Shown here: piece by piece, positions 9,886-18,229 of the stretch
Layout: each line of letters begins with the position of its first letter
Position numbering within the stretch: position 1 is the stretch's first letter
Origin: Deltaproteobacteria bacterium
GTDB taxonomy: Bacteria > Desulfobacterota_D > UBA1144 > Nemesobacterales > UBA2774
Direction: 5' to 3'
NCBI GenBank assembly: GCA_029262275.1
Contig: JAJCZS010000037.1
Coordinates: 62,001-126,000 of the forward strand
Length of the DNA stretch: 64,000 nt
Notes under the pieces: generated by a model
The model's input: only the letters and a program-made list of their open reading frames with translations
Told to the model about the DNA's origin: nothing
Databases searched by the model: none
Made by a program: the position numbers and the translations under genes

Positions 9886-11034
9886 TTAGAATCTCTTTGG
9901 TTGAGGTAGGTAGGAGGCGTTCTTTCCTCCGTTGTTCTTAATGATGGCCTCTACAATTACTTCGTCACCTTCATCAATATCTCCATCCATTATTTCAGTG
10001 TATCTGCCGTCACCTATACCAGGTTTTACTAAGAGTGGTTTAATTAGCCCGTTCTTAGCGGGCACCCATACGTGCGGCTTAATATTTATATCTACATCAT
10101 TTGTTTCTATTAGAGCAGTTGAGGGTGGGATAAACCTAAGGGCCGATGTGGGTACACGCAATGCATCCTTTTTCTCTGCCACTATTACTTTTACATCAGC
10201 AGTCATTCCTGGTTTTAATGTGCCTTTGTCATTCTCGATTGAAATAACCACATTATAGGTAACTACATTATTATTAGTTATAGGTTCATTTCTTATTTGA
10301 TACACTGTGCCTTCAAAAGTTTGATTGGGAAACGCGTCAACTGTAAAGAATGCCTTTTGGTCCTTTTGAATTTTCCCTATATCTGCCTCGCTTACATTTG
10401 TATCTATTTTCATTTTAGATAATTCTTGGGATATCAAAAATAGGGGCTTTCCGTTTGGAGTAACATTCTCCCCTGTATTTATATTTCGGGAAAGTACAAT
10501 TCCATCTATAGGTGAGCGGATGGTTGTATTGTTTAAATTAGATTCATTAATTTCAATCGTTGCATTGGACTGTTCTAATGCTGCTAACGCTGATAGGTAT
10601 TTTGATTGTGAATCATCCAGCTCTTCTTTTGAGATCAGTCTCTTTTCATAGAGATCTTTGTTTGTTTTATATACAGAGTTTGTAAGATTGAAATCAGACT
10701 GTGCTTTATTTTTGTCAGCTTGAGCACGTTTTAGCTCGGTCTCTATCTTGTAAGGGTCAATTTCTAAAAGCGGATCGCCTTTTTGAACTTTAGAGTTATA
10801 GTCTACAAAAACAGTTTTTGCGTAGCCTGAAACTTGTGATCCAACCTCGATAGTCTTAAGTGGGTTTATTGTCCCTGATGAGGTTATTTGAGACGTTATA
10901 TTGTTTTTGTCTACCTCTGCAGTTACATAAACTATAGATGAGTCACTATCACTAAAAAACCGGGGGACTATAAATATAGCAGCTACGATTATTACAAATA
11001 ATCCTATGTATAATTTACTGTTCTTGAGGTTCAT
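9886..11034 (-). CDS. macA: MacA-type periplasmic adaptor (HlyD/RND-MFP family)
   Basis: This is a 382-residue membrane-fusion protein. An N-terminal anchor (residues 9-26, LYIGLFVIIVAAIFIV) precedes the first lipoyl half, including SGTINPLKTIEVGSQVSG. Next come an alpha-hairpin of about 75 residues, the second lipoyl half (TIRSPIDGIVLSRNINTGENV) and beta-barrel and membrane-proximal domains (FEGTVYQI, LKPGMTADV). It bridges an inner-membrane ABC permease to TolC. Its start overlaps tolC by 20 bases and it ends three bases before the ATPase. The gene symbol is by family resemblance. Confidence 0.9.
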   Translation of the reverse strand: MNLKNSKLYIGLFVIIVAAIFIVPRFFSDSDSSIVYVTAEVDKNNITSQITSSGTINPLKTIEVGSQVSGYAKTVFVDYNSKVQKGDPLLEIDPYKIETELKRAQADKNKAQSDFNLTNSVYKTNKDLYEKRLISKEELDDSQSKYLSALAALEQSNATIEINESNLNNTTIRSPIDGIVLSRNINTGENVTPNGKPLFLISQELSKMKIDTNVSEADIGKIQKDQKAFFTVDAFPNQTFEGTVYQIRNEPITNNNVVTYNVVISIENDKGTLKPGMTADVKVIVAEKKDALRVPTSALRFIPPSTALIETNDVDINIKPHVWVPAKNGLIKPLLVKPGIGDGRYTEIMDGDIDEGDEVIVEAIIKNNGGKNASYLPQPKRF

Positions 11035-12262
11035 CTATCTCCCCTGTGGCTCTTTCTAATCTGGCAACGTTAATATTGTAGTTGTAAATTGACTGCAAAT
11101 ACTTTGCTTTAGAGATAGCAAAGAGTGCTTCAGCTTCTGCTAATTCTACTGAAGAAGCTCTAGCCAGATTATACCTTTCTCTAGCAAGGAGCAAACTTTG
11201 CTCAGCTGATTCTTTTGTTCTCTTCGTCACTATAATATTTTCTTTTGAGAACTCAAGGTCCAAATATAAATGCTTTATTTGTGATACAATTGCTGCTCTA
11301 GTTGATCTTAGCTCAGCCTTTGTGCGCCTTAGATTGGCTTTTGAATCTTCTACTTGGGCAAATCTGGAAAAGCCCTCAAATATAGGAAATTTTACACCCA
11401 CACCTGCAATGAAGCCTGGGGTTTCTGCTCCCTTTCCCTCAAACCTATATGCAGTTCTTCCAAAGACTTCAGGATAAAATTCTCTCTTAGAAGCCTTTAA
11501 ATTAGCCCTCATTGCAACTTTCTGAGCCTCAAGACTTTTTAATTCCGCTCTTGAGCCTAAAGCCTGTATTATCGATTCTTCGAGCTGATAGGACACAACT
11601 GAGAGATCAGAAGAATCTTCAAGCTCATAGCCGAACGTGGCATCTTCTATACCCATTGTTGTTTGAAGATTTACTTTTGCTACTGCTAAGTTGTTTCTGG
11701 CCGCTATATGCTCAAGCTTAGCATTGCCTAGGTTTACTTCTGCTTTGGTAACTTCTGTTTGTGGAATTCTTCCTGACTTATAAAAACCCTCGGCCTGCTC
11801 CAAGCGTCTCTCAGACTCAATTACTTTTTTCTCTAGTGCGGTTGCAATGTGTCTTTCTGATAGAACGGTATAATAGCCAATGATGGTACTTAAAATTATG
11901 TCATTCTTAGTAGAATCTTTATCAAACTCCCTTGCTTTCATAATTGCTTTTGTTGATTTAACTCGGCTTGAAGTGCGACCAAAGTCGTATATTAGCTGAT
12001 CTAAAAAGAATCCAGATTCACGCCCAATGAAGGGGACAATGATTCTTGAACTTATTTGAGGATAATATGCTGATTTAGCATTCTTAACACCTGCTTTAGA
12101 TATATCAAAGTTTGCATCAGATATCGTTATTGCAGGATTATTCTCAATAGCTAGATCAATAGCCTGGTTAAGAGTAATTACTTCTTCCTCTTGGGCCTGA
12201 GCGTATATATTTCCTAGTATAAAAGAAATTAATATTAGGAGTACTTTATAACGAGCTTTCAT
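11015..12262 (-). CDS. tolC: TolC-family outer membrane efflux protein
   Basis: This outer-membrane channel protein of 415 residues has a signal peptide (cut after about AQAQ). It also shows the duplicated TolC pattern: LNQAIDLAIENNPAI at the N-terminus, long coiled-coil helices, and NLARASSVELAEAEALFAISKAKYLQSIYNYN near the end. I place the start at ATG 12262, which has AAGGA seven bases upstream and gives a canonical signal peptide. A TTG at 12301 would add an implausible 13-residue extension. It heads the tolC-macA-ATPase operon and diverges from hemW. Confidence 0.9.
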   Translation of the reverse strand: MKARYKVLLILISFILGNIYAQAQEEEVITLNQAIDLAIENNPAITISDANFDISKAGVKNAKSAYYPQISSRIIVPFIGRESGFFLDQLIYDFGRTSSRVKSTKAIMKAREFDKDSTKNDIILSTIIGYYTVLSERHIATALEKKVIESERRLEQAEGFYKSGRIPQTEVTKAEVNLGNAKLEHIAARNNLAVAKVNLQTTMGIEDATFGYELEDSSDLSVVSYQLEESIIQALGSRAELKSLEAQKVAMRANLKASKREFYPEVFGRTAYRFEGKGAETPGFIAGVGVKFPIFEGFSRFAQVEDSKANLRRTKAELRSTRAAIVSQIKHLYLDLEFSKENIIVTKRTKESAEQSLLLARERYNLARASSVELAEAEALFAISKAKYLQSIYNYNINVARLERATGEIDEPQEQ

Positions 12263-12311
12263 TTTATAATCCTTAATTTCAAATGAATAATATGACTTCA
12301 AAACATATACG

Positions 12312-12339
12312 TTGCAACATTTTTTTCATACCGTAAAAT
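12312..12339 (+). promoter_or_regulatory. Putative hemW promoter, transcript starting at the ATG
   Basis: TTGCAA (12312-12317) and TAAAAT (12334-12339) are separated by 16 bases. The predicted transcription start falls within a base or two of the hemW ATG at 12346, and no ribosome-binding site precedes that ATG. Together these suggest a leaderless transcript. Confidence 0.4.
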
Positions 12340-12345
12340 ACTTTC

Positions 12346-13503
12346 ATGCCATTTGGAATATATATACATATCCCATATTGTGTTACAAAATGTCCTTATT
12401 GTGACTTCAACTCATACGGAGTGGGCTCAAATTTTCCTGAAGATGACTATACAGATTCAATTCTAAGTGAGCTTGAGTTATACCGAAATGACATCTCAAA
12501 TGTAGATTTAACCTCAATCTTTTTTGGAGGCGGTACTCCATCCCTATTTGATCCAAAAAATATAGAAAAGATTATTTCTAAAATATATGATATCACGAAT
12601 AGCTCTGAAAATCTGGAGATCTCTTTGGAGGTCAATCCAAAAACAGCCGATTTGCAAAAGCTAAGGGGGCTCAGAGCGGCGGGTATAAACCGAATAAGTG
12701 TTGGCATTCAGTCCTTTTCAGAAAGAAAGCTTAAGTTTCTAGGCAGGATTAATACTCCCGAGGATAGCAGGCAGATACTAGGGGACATAGTAGAGTCAGG
12801 GTTTGAGAACTACAGCATGGACCTTATGTATGGAACGAAAGATGAAACATTCTCTGAATGGGAGGATGACATAGCTGAGGCGCTCAGCTTTAATTATCCC
12901 CACATTTCAGCTTATTGTTTGACGGTAGAAGACGGAACGGAATTCGGTAGGCGCTATTCACTTGGCAAATTGAAATTGCCTTCAGATGACAGACTGTCAA
13001 AATTTATTGCTTATACGACAGACTTCCTACAAAGCTCAGGTTATAGACAATATGAGATATCAAACTATGCAAAAGAAGGCTCAGAGTGCTCTCACAACAT
13101 GCTTTATTGGAAAGGGCAGAGCTACTTAGGTGTGGGTGCGGGTGCTCATTCTCACTTTGCTATTACTGATTTGAATCAATGGGGAGAGAGGTGGGCTAAT
13201 ATTAGAAATCCTGCTCAGTACATAAAATCGGTGCAGGAGGGTAAGAAGCCTCTAGACTTTACAGAAATCTTAAATAGGGATGAGGCAGTTCAAGATAATG
13301 TTCTTATGGGACTCAGATTGAATGATGGTATAGATCTAGTAGATATAGAGAAGAGATTTAGCATAACTGCTGATAAGGATAAGATAGGGCGTCTTGTGGA
13401 AGATGGTTTTCTTGAGAGCTCTGAGGACTTGTTTCGCTTGACCAAAAAGGGGAACTTATTATCTAACGCTGTTATTCTGCGATTTGTTGAGGCACTTAGT
13501 TAG
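12346..13503 (+). CDS. hemW: HemW-like radical SAM protein (heme chaperone family)
   Basis: The 385-residue protein belongs to the HemN/HemW radical SAM family. The cluster motif CVTKCPYC gives Cys12, Cys16 and Cys19, followed by the HemW-type Phe-Asn (CDFNSYG). SAM-binding GGGTPS and the C-terminal HNMLYWKGQSYLGVGAGAHS segment are present. Proteins of this size and pattern are the heme-binding HemW rather than true coproporphyrinogen dehydrogenase HemN, which is longer and has a different N-terminus. It overlaps the convergent DUF1285-like gene by eight bases. Confidence 0.93.
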   Translation: MPFGIYIHIPYCVTKCPYCDFNSYGVGSNFPEDDYTDSILSELELYRNDISNVDLTSIFFGGGTPSLFDPKNIEKIISKIYDITNSSENLEISLEVNPKTADLQKLRGLRAAGINRISVGIQSFSERKLKFLGRINTPEDSRQILGDIVESGFENYSMDLMYGTKDETFSEWEDDIAEALSFNYPHISAYCLTVEDGTEFGRRYSLGKLKLPSDDRLSKFIAYTTDFLQSSGYRQYEISNYAKEGSECSHNMLYWKGQSYLGVGAGAHSHFAITDLNQWGERWANIRNPAQYIKSVQEGKKPLDFTEILNRDEAVQDNVLMGLRLNDGIDLVDIEKRFSITADKDKIGRLVEDGFLESSEDLFRLTKKGNLLSNAVILRFVEALS

Positions 13504-13948
13504 GAATTCTTTTTAATATGTGTTTCTCGCCGTTTGAAACTATGTAGTAGTTATCCTCTTCCTTCTTCAAATACTTCATGAATTCATAGTATGCGGGTCT
13601 TGTGAATCTAGCTTGAAACTCTCCGTCTTTAATTTTAGCATATGGGATATTTTCATTATTTGTTGTAATGGTGCTGAGGTCTAATTTTTCCTTTGTCTCG
13701 TCGTTTAGAATTATGTAGAAATCCTCGCCCTTTTTATCTACCATTTTTACAACAAAGGGGGTGTCCTCAACTTCGATATATAGTTTTCCTGATCCTTCAT
13801 CCAGAAAGTATCTACCTTTCTCGTCTCTATTGAGCAGCTTGTTGTTATACAGATAAGTAAGTCTATGCTGTATTTTGATTCCATCCTGAAACCAGTTGCC
13901 TCTTTTATCAATAAAGAATCTATAATTTATTTTTTCTTCTTTGCTCAT
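13496..13948 (-). CDS. DUF1285-like conserved protein
   Basis: This is a soluble 150-residue protein without signal peptide or membrane helix. The order of motifs (FFIDKRGNWFQDGIKIQH, RYFLDEG, IEVEDTPFVV, ending in a tyrosine-rich segment) resembles the DUF1285 family, whose function is unknown. No catalytic motif is apparent. It is convergent with hemW and 42 bases downstream of yjbQ on the same strand, so it may be co-transcribed with that gene. The family assignment is from memory of the motif pattern and is tentative. Confidence 0.7.
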   Translation of the reverse strand: MSKEEKINYRFFIDKRGNWFQDGIKIQHRLTYLYNNKLLNRDEKGRYFLDEGSGKLYIEVEDTPFVVKMVDKKGEDFYIILNDETKEKLDLSTITTNNENIPYAKIKDGEFQARFTRPAYYEFMKYLKKEEDNYYIVSNGEKHILKRIPN

Positions 13949-13990
13949 CGGCTTTATTATAACAAATCTGAAAATTCCGCATACAAACAG

Positions 13991-14404
13991 CTACTCTCCC
14001 ATTACCTTAACCACAACTCTTTTCTTTCTACCTCCATCAAATTCAGCATAAAAAACTCTCTGCCATGGACCCAGGTCCAGGTCACCCTCGGTTATAGGTA
14101 AAATCACCTGATGATGCATAATTAGGTTTTTAAGATGTGCATCCCCATTGTCTTCTCCAGTTCTATGGTGCTTGTAATCATCTTTATAAGGTGCCAATCC
14201 CTCAAGCCATTCCCATATATCTTCAATTAGCCCATCCTCGTGATCGTTTACATATACAGCAGCCGTGATATGCATAGCAGATACAAGAACAAAACCTTCC
14301 TGCACAGTGCTCTTATATACAATATCCCTTACAGTATCTGTTATGTGGATCATTTCTCTTCTTTGTTCCGTATCAAACCATAAATACTCAGTCATGCTTT
14401 TCAT
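13991..14404 (-). CDS. yjbQ: YjbQ/UPF0047 family protein (secondary thiamine-phosphate synthase-like)
   Basis: The 137-residue protein matches the UPF0047/YjbQ fold family. Motifs are [36 protein letters not shown] and [14 protein letters not shown], containing the conserved His, Asp and Gln residues of the putative active site. Some members complement thiamine-phosphate synthase mutants weakly, hence the usual annotation; the true physiological reaction is uncertain. GAGGAG lies seven bases before ATG 14404. It is divergent from a thiamine-binding-type gene, sharing a 98-base intergenic region. Confidence 0.9.
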   Translation of the reverse strand: MKSMTEYLWFDTEQRREMIHITDTVRDIVYKSTVQEGFVLVSAMHITAAVYVNDHEDGLIEDIWEWLEGLAPYKDDYKHHRTGEDNGDAHLKNLIMHHQVILPITEGDLDLGPWQRVFYAEFDGGRKKRVVVKVMGE

Positions 14405-14502
14405 AAATGATCTCCTCTACACTATTAGAATCTGATATCATTACAGATTAGCACAACTTCTTGTTTGTTATTTCTTATTAGTATGAATATTAGGAGGGTC
14501 TT

Positions 14503-14793
14503 ATGATAATTGAGTTAAGTGTTATACCGATTGGTGTCGGGCCATCTCTTTCAAAGTATGTGGCATGTGTGATGAGAGTGATTCAAGATAGTGGTTTGAA
14601 TTATGAATCGCACTCAATGGCTACTAATATTGAATGTGATTGGGATGATATTACGCCACTTGTAAAAAAGTGCCACGACGAGCTTAAAAAGATGGGTGTC
14701 GAGCGCATAAGCAGCACTGTAAGAATAAGTGAGAGAACGGATAAGCCTTATACGATGGAAGGCAAGATGATCAGCTTGGAAGAGAAATTATAA
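14503..14793 (+). CDS. MTH1187 family thiamine-binding protein
   Basis: This is a 96-residue ferredoxin-like-fold protein of the MTH1187/YkoF (DUF77) family. It shows the family opening (IELSVIPIGVGPSLSKYV), then MATNIECDWDDI and VSSTVRISERTDKP-like segments. Family members bind hydroxymethylpyrimidine or thiamine. A strong AGGAGG precedes the ATG. Its divergent neighbour is a YjbQ-family gene, itself often linked with thiamine; a functional link is inferred. Confidence 0.87.
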   Translation: MIIELSVIPIGVGPSLSKYVACVMRVIQDSGLNYESHSMATNIECDWDDITPLVKKCHDELKKMGVERISSTVRISERTDKPYTMEGKMISLEEKL

Positions 14794-14824
14794 AGCTCCA
14801 CGACTGTAATTAATAAATTATTTC

Positions 14825-14853
14825 TTGACTCTCCTACCCATTTAAGGTTAAAA
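14825..14853 (+). promoter_or_regulatory. Putative dprA promoter with very short leader
   Basis: TTGACT (14825-14830) and TTAAAA (14848-14853) are 17 bases apart. The start would be near 14860, about five bases before the dprA ATG at 14865, which has no recognisable ribosome-binding site. Confidence 0.35.
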
Positions 14854-14864
14854 CTTTTGGCATT

Positions 14865-15971
14865 ATGAGAGAAGATTGGAAGTACTGGATTGCTCTTGGT
14901 AGGGTAAGCGGATTAGGGGGCATTTCAATTAAAAACCTGTTCGACAAGTTCCAGAGTGCTGATGCTATATTTAAAGCCTCTAAAAAAGAGTTAACACAGG
15001 TAGATGGGATAAGTACTAAACAGATTGAATCCATACAGAGTTTTAATGATTGGGGTGGTGTAGAAAAAGAGTTAGAAAAGATTGAAAAGAGACGAATAAA
15101 TTTACTTCCCCTAGATGATTCTAAATATCCTGCTTCTCTACTACAAACATATAATTCTCCTCCACTGCTTTACGTGAGAGGAGAAATGATCCCCGAGGAT
15201 AAGAACTCAATTGCAATAGTTGGTAGCAGACTTCCTACATCATATGGCAGAAAGGTTACAGAATCTCTCTCAGGTGAGCTTGCATCTATGGGAGTTACAA
15301 TTGTAAGTGGAATGGCTAGGGGTGTTGATTCGATTGCTCAATCAAAGGCGCTTAAGATGGGGGGACGAACTATAGGGGTCTTGGGCTGCGGGTTAGATAT
15401 TTATTATCCTCCTGAAAATGACAAACTTTATGATGCTGTAGCGCAAAGTGGAGCTTTAATATCAGAGTTTCCTTTAGGTATGAGCCCTGTTTCTAGTAAT
15501 TTTCCTAGAAGAAATAGAATAATAAGCGGGCTCTCACTAGGTGTTGTGGTAGTTCAGGCATCAGAGAAAAGCGGCTCGCTTATAAGCGCTTCATTTGCGC
15601 TCGATCAGAACAAAGAAGTTTTTGCTGTTCCAGGGAATATAGACAACAAATTAAGCCGCGGAACAAATTGGCTTATCAAAAAAGGTGCTAAATTAGTTGA
15701 GACAGTGGATGATATTTTATGTGAAGTTGAAGCCCTGAGGAATGTTAATAGCTCAGGTTTATTTGAAGAAGATAGAGTTCAAAAAATATCAGACTCCTTA
15801 ACCAAGAACCAAAAAGAAGTCTTTTCTGTTTTAACTAGAGAACCTCTACATATAGATGAAATAATAAAATTAACGGGTATCGAGTCTTCAAACCTACTTT
15901 CCATATTGCTATCTCTTGAGCTTGATGACTACATAGCTCAACTGCCAGGCAAGCATTTTCAGATTAAGTGA
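14865..15971 (+). CDS. dprA: DNA processing protein DprA
   Basis: DprA loads RecA onto incoming single-stranded DNA during natural transformation. The 368-residue protein has an N-terminal helix-hairpin-helix-like region (residues 5-70). The Rossmann-like DprA domain follows, with AIVGSRLPTSYG, VSGMARGVDSIAQ, GVLGCGLDIYYPPEN, SEFPLG, FPRRNRIISGLS and VVVVQASEKSGSL. The C-terminal winged helix (about 300-368) is also present. It is a single gene; no com pilus genes are nearby. The start lacks a Shine-Dalgarno sequence. Confidence 0.95.
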   Translation: MREDWKYWIALGRVSGLGGISIKNLFDKFQSADAIFKASKKELTQVDGISTKQIESIQSFNDWGGVEKELEKIEKRRINLLPLDDSKYPASLLQTYNSPPLLYVRGEMIPEDKNSIAIVGSRLPTSYGRKVTESLSGELASMGVTIVSGMARGVDSIAQSKALKMGGRTIGVLGCGLDIYYPPENDKLYDAVAQSGALISEFPLGMSPVSSNFPRRNRIISGLSLGVVVVQASEKSGSLISASFALDQNKEVFAVPGNIDNKLSRGTNWLIKKGAKLVETVDDILCEVEALRNVNSSGLFEEDRVQKISDSLTKNQKEVFSVLTREPLHIDEIIKLTGIESSNLLSILLSLELDDYIAQLPGKHFQIK

Positions 15972-16054
15972 TAAATTGCATTTAATTTGATTTACCTATT
16001 GTCTGGCTGAATAATATTAATAGATTATAAAAACTTTGTGTGGAGGAAATCACG

Positions 16055-18133
16055 ATGTATACCCTTAATAGTTTGAAGACCATTAGCTTTGGTTTTATTA
16101 TAGCAATTTTAGCTTTTGGAATTCTATTATACTCATGTGATTCAAATAATAACCAAGCTCAAATACAAGGTTTTGTGCAAAGTGGTGAGCTGCCAATAGA
16201 ATTTACAAATGTTGTTCTCAGAAGTACTGGAACAGAGAATGGAATCGAGATATTGGAAACAGCTCAAACAGATGAATCCGGTTTTTTCCGTATTAATTTC
16301 AATCCTCCGCAAGATCCTAACGCCGTATTATATATAACAGCTGGGGAAGTAATTTCTTCACCTAATGTTTCTAGCAGCGGCATAATTCCTTCAGATCCTA
16401 TCAGATTAGCAACAGTATTGGGTAGAAGGCCTGTTGAAAAAGATGTGGTAATTAATGAGTTGACCACTGTAGCAACTGCATATGCTATGGCTCAGTTCTT
16501 TGTTCTTGATCAAATTGATGGACCTTATCCAGGGCTACAAAATGCAGCTGATATAATGACTAGACTGGTAGAGCTTGATACGGGCAATACTACTTTTTTC
16601 CTAAATACTTTTCCAAATGGCTCAAGCACTACTACAAGAGGTGCTTTTAACTCTCTTGCCAATATGCTTGCCGCATGTGTGCGTGACAATAATGAGTGCG
16701 ATACGCTGTTTGAGCTTGCAACTACTCCCGGAGGCAACAAGCCTGGAAATACACTAAGTGCTGCTGTAAATATTGCCCATTTCCCTTGGCAAAATGTTGA
16801 AGAACTATTTGACTTCTCGCTTGAAGAGCAAGTGTATGGACCTACACTCGGGTCTACAGAGGATATTACGGCATGGGTTATAGCCATAAGGTATGTAGGC
16901 AATGGTATGGAAATCAATGGGCCAGGAAATACTGCCTTTGATGCTGAAGGCAATGCATGGATCACCAATAACTTTGTGTTTAGAGAAAACCCATTGGATG
17001 TAGCCTGCGGCGACGACCATGTTCTCAGGCTAACTCCCACCGGTGAGGATGCACCGGGTGCGCCTTATCAGGGCGGAGGGCTTTACGGAGCGGGTTATGG
17101 CATCACCCTTGATCCAGGTGGGAATGTTTGGATCGGCAATTTTTCTTTCCAGGGTGTCGGGTGCATGTTTAATCCTATTCAACAAGATCTTCGAGCTAGA
17201 TCAGTATCAAAATTCTCACCAGAAGGTGTTCCCATTTCACCTAATACTGTGGGAAATGACATAGGAGGTTTTATGGGAGCCGGCAATACGATCTTTTATC
17301 CTCAAGGTACTGTGTCAGACAAAGAAGGTAATATTTGGATCGCAAGCTGCAGCGCAGACCATGTAACAATATTTCCCGGAGGAGATCCCGACCAAGCATT
17401 TGTAATACAAGAGACGGACGATTCAGATGAAACAATAGTCGTCAAGCCGTTTGATGTCGCAATAGATATAGACGGAAACGCATGGGTTACAGGGAACGGG
17501 ACCTCAAATGTTGCGAAGTTTGACCCCAACGGTGATCTGATATTTAACGTATCTGGGGATCAGGCGGCCGAAGCAGGGTTCAAAAAGCCGATGGGGCTTG
17601 CTACCGACATGTTTGGAAACACATGGGTAGCGAACTCAGGCTTTGTAACCGCCCCTTGTGATGGTGGCTCCGTACCTGGTATGTTAGCGTTTATTGCGCT
17701 TATTCTTGCCCCAGACTTTACGAACCCAGACGCATCTTTAATCATGGTAAATTCAGACGGAACCGAGATCGGATCTTTCAAGGGCGGCGGGCTGCTGATG
17801 CCTTGGGGGATTTCGGTCGACGGAAGCGGTAATGTGTGGGTATCTAACTTTGACGGAAATACTGTTTCATACTTTTGCGGGGAAGACACAAGCAAGTGCC
17901 CACCGGGTTTAGAGACAGGAGACCCGATAGCTCCCCTCGGTTATTTCTTTAACGGTCTTAAAAGAAGTACGTCTGTTCAGATAGACCCATCTGGAAATGT
18001 ATGGGCTACTAACAACTTCGAGACAATTGCTCTATCCGAAAACCCGGGTGGAGAAGAGATGGTCGTTTTAATAGGAGCCGCAACACCTGTTGCTGCGCCG
18101 TTGATTGGACCTCCAGCTAGCATATTTGAATAA
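16055..18133 (+). CDS. Lipoprotein with carboxypeptidase-regulatory-like domain and NHL-type beta-propeller
   Basis: This predicted lipoprotein of 692 residues has lipobox LLYSC and an N-terminal carboxypeptidase-regulatory-like domain (IQGFVQSGELPIEFTNV, then ESGFFRINF). A helical middle region follows. Residues from about 280 form a propeller recognised by seven GNxW blades: GNAWITNN, GNVWIGNF, GNIWIASC, GNAWVTGN, GNTWVANS, GNVWVSNF and GNVWATNN. This resembles NHL/virginiamycin-lyase-type propellers, but no lyase active site can be assigned. ATG 16055 is preferred because GGAGG lies eight bases upstream; a GTG at 16040 overlaps that site. The propeller-coding half is markedly richer in G+C than the start. 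Confidence 0.8.
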   Translation: MYTLNSLKTISFGFIIAILAFGILLYSCDSNNNQAQIQGFVQSGELPIEFTNVVLRSTGTENGIEILETAQTDESGFFRINFNPPQDPNAVLYITAGEVISSPNVSSSGIIPSDPIRLATVLGRRPVEKDVVINELTTVATAYAMAQFFVLDQIDGPYPGLQNAADIMTRLVELDTGNTTFFLNTFPNGSSTTTRGAFNSLANMLAACVRDNNECDTLFELATTPGGNKPGNTLSAAVNIAHFPWQNVEELFDFSLEEQVYGPTLGSTEDITAWVIAIRYVGNGMEINGPGNTAFDAEGNAWITNNFVFRENPLDVACGDDHVLRLTPTGEDAPGAPYQGGGLYGAGYGITLDPGGNVWIGNFSFQGVGCMFNPIQQDLRARSVSKFSPEGVPISPNTVGNDIGGFMGAGNTIFYPQGTVSDKEGNIWIASCSADHVTIFPGGDPDQAFVIQETDDSDETIVVKPFDVAIDIDGNAWVTGNGTSNVAKFDPNGDLIFNVSGDQAAEAGFKKPMGLATDMFGNTWVANSGFVTAPCDGGSVPGMLAFIALILAPDFTNPDASLIMVNSDGTEIGSFKGGGLLMPWGISVDGSGNVWVSNFDGNTVSYFCGEDTSKCPPGLETGDPIAPLGYFFNGLKRSTSVQIDPSGNVWATNNFETIALSENPGGEEMVVLIGAATPVAAPLIGPPASIFE

Positions 18134-18229
18134 TCTGGTGCTTAATACTAAAGTATGGCTCATTCCTTGTTCTATGGTATTATAGGAAAGTTCTATAATC
18201 TTTAATATAGCCTAGGAAGCAAATGAAGC

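Noticed and set aside
16525-17040. 171-codon minus-strand frame in the propeller lipoprotein gene
   Set aside because: The plus-strand gene has a lipobox and in-frame blade repeats; the antisense frame has neither signal nor family.
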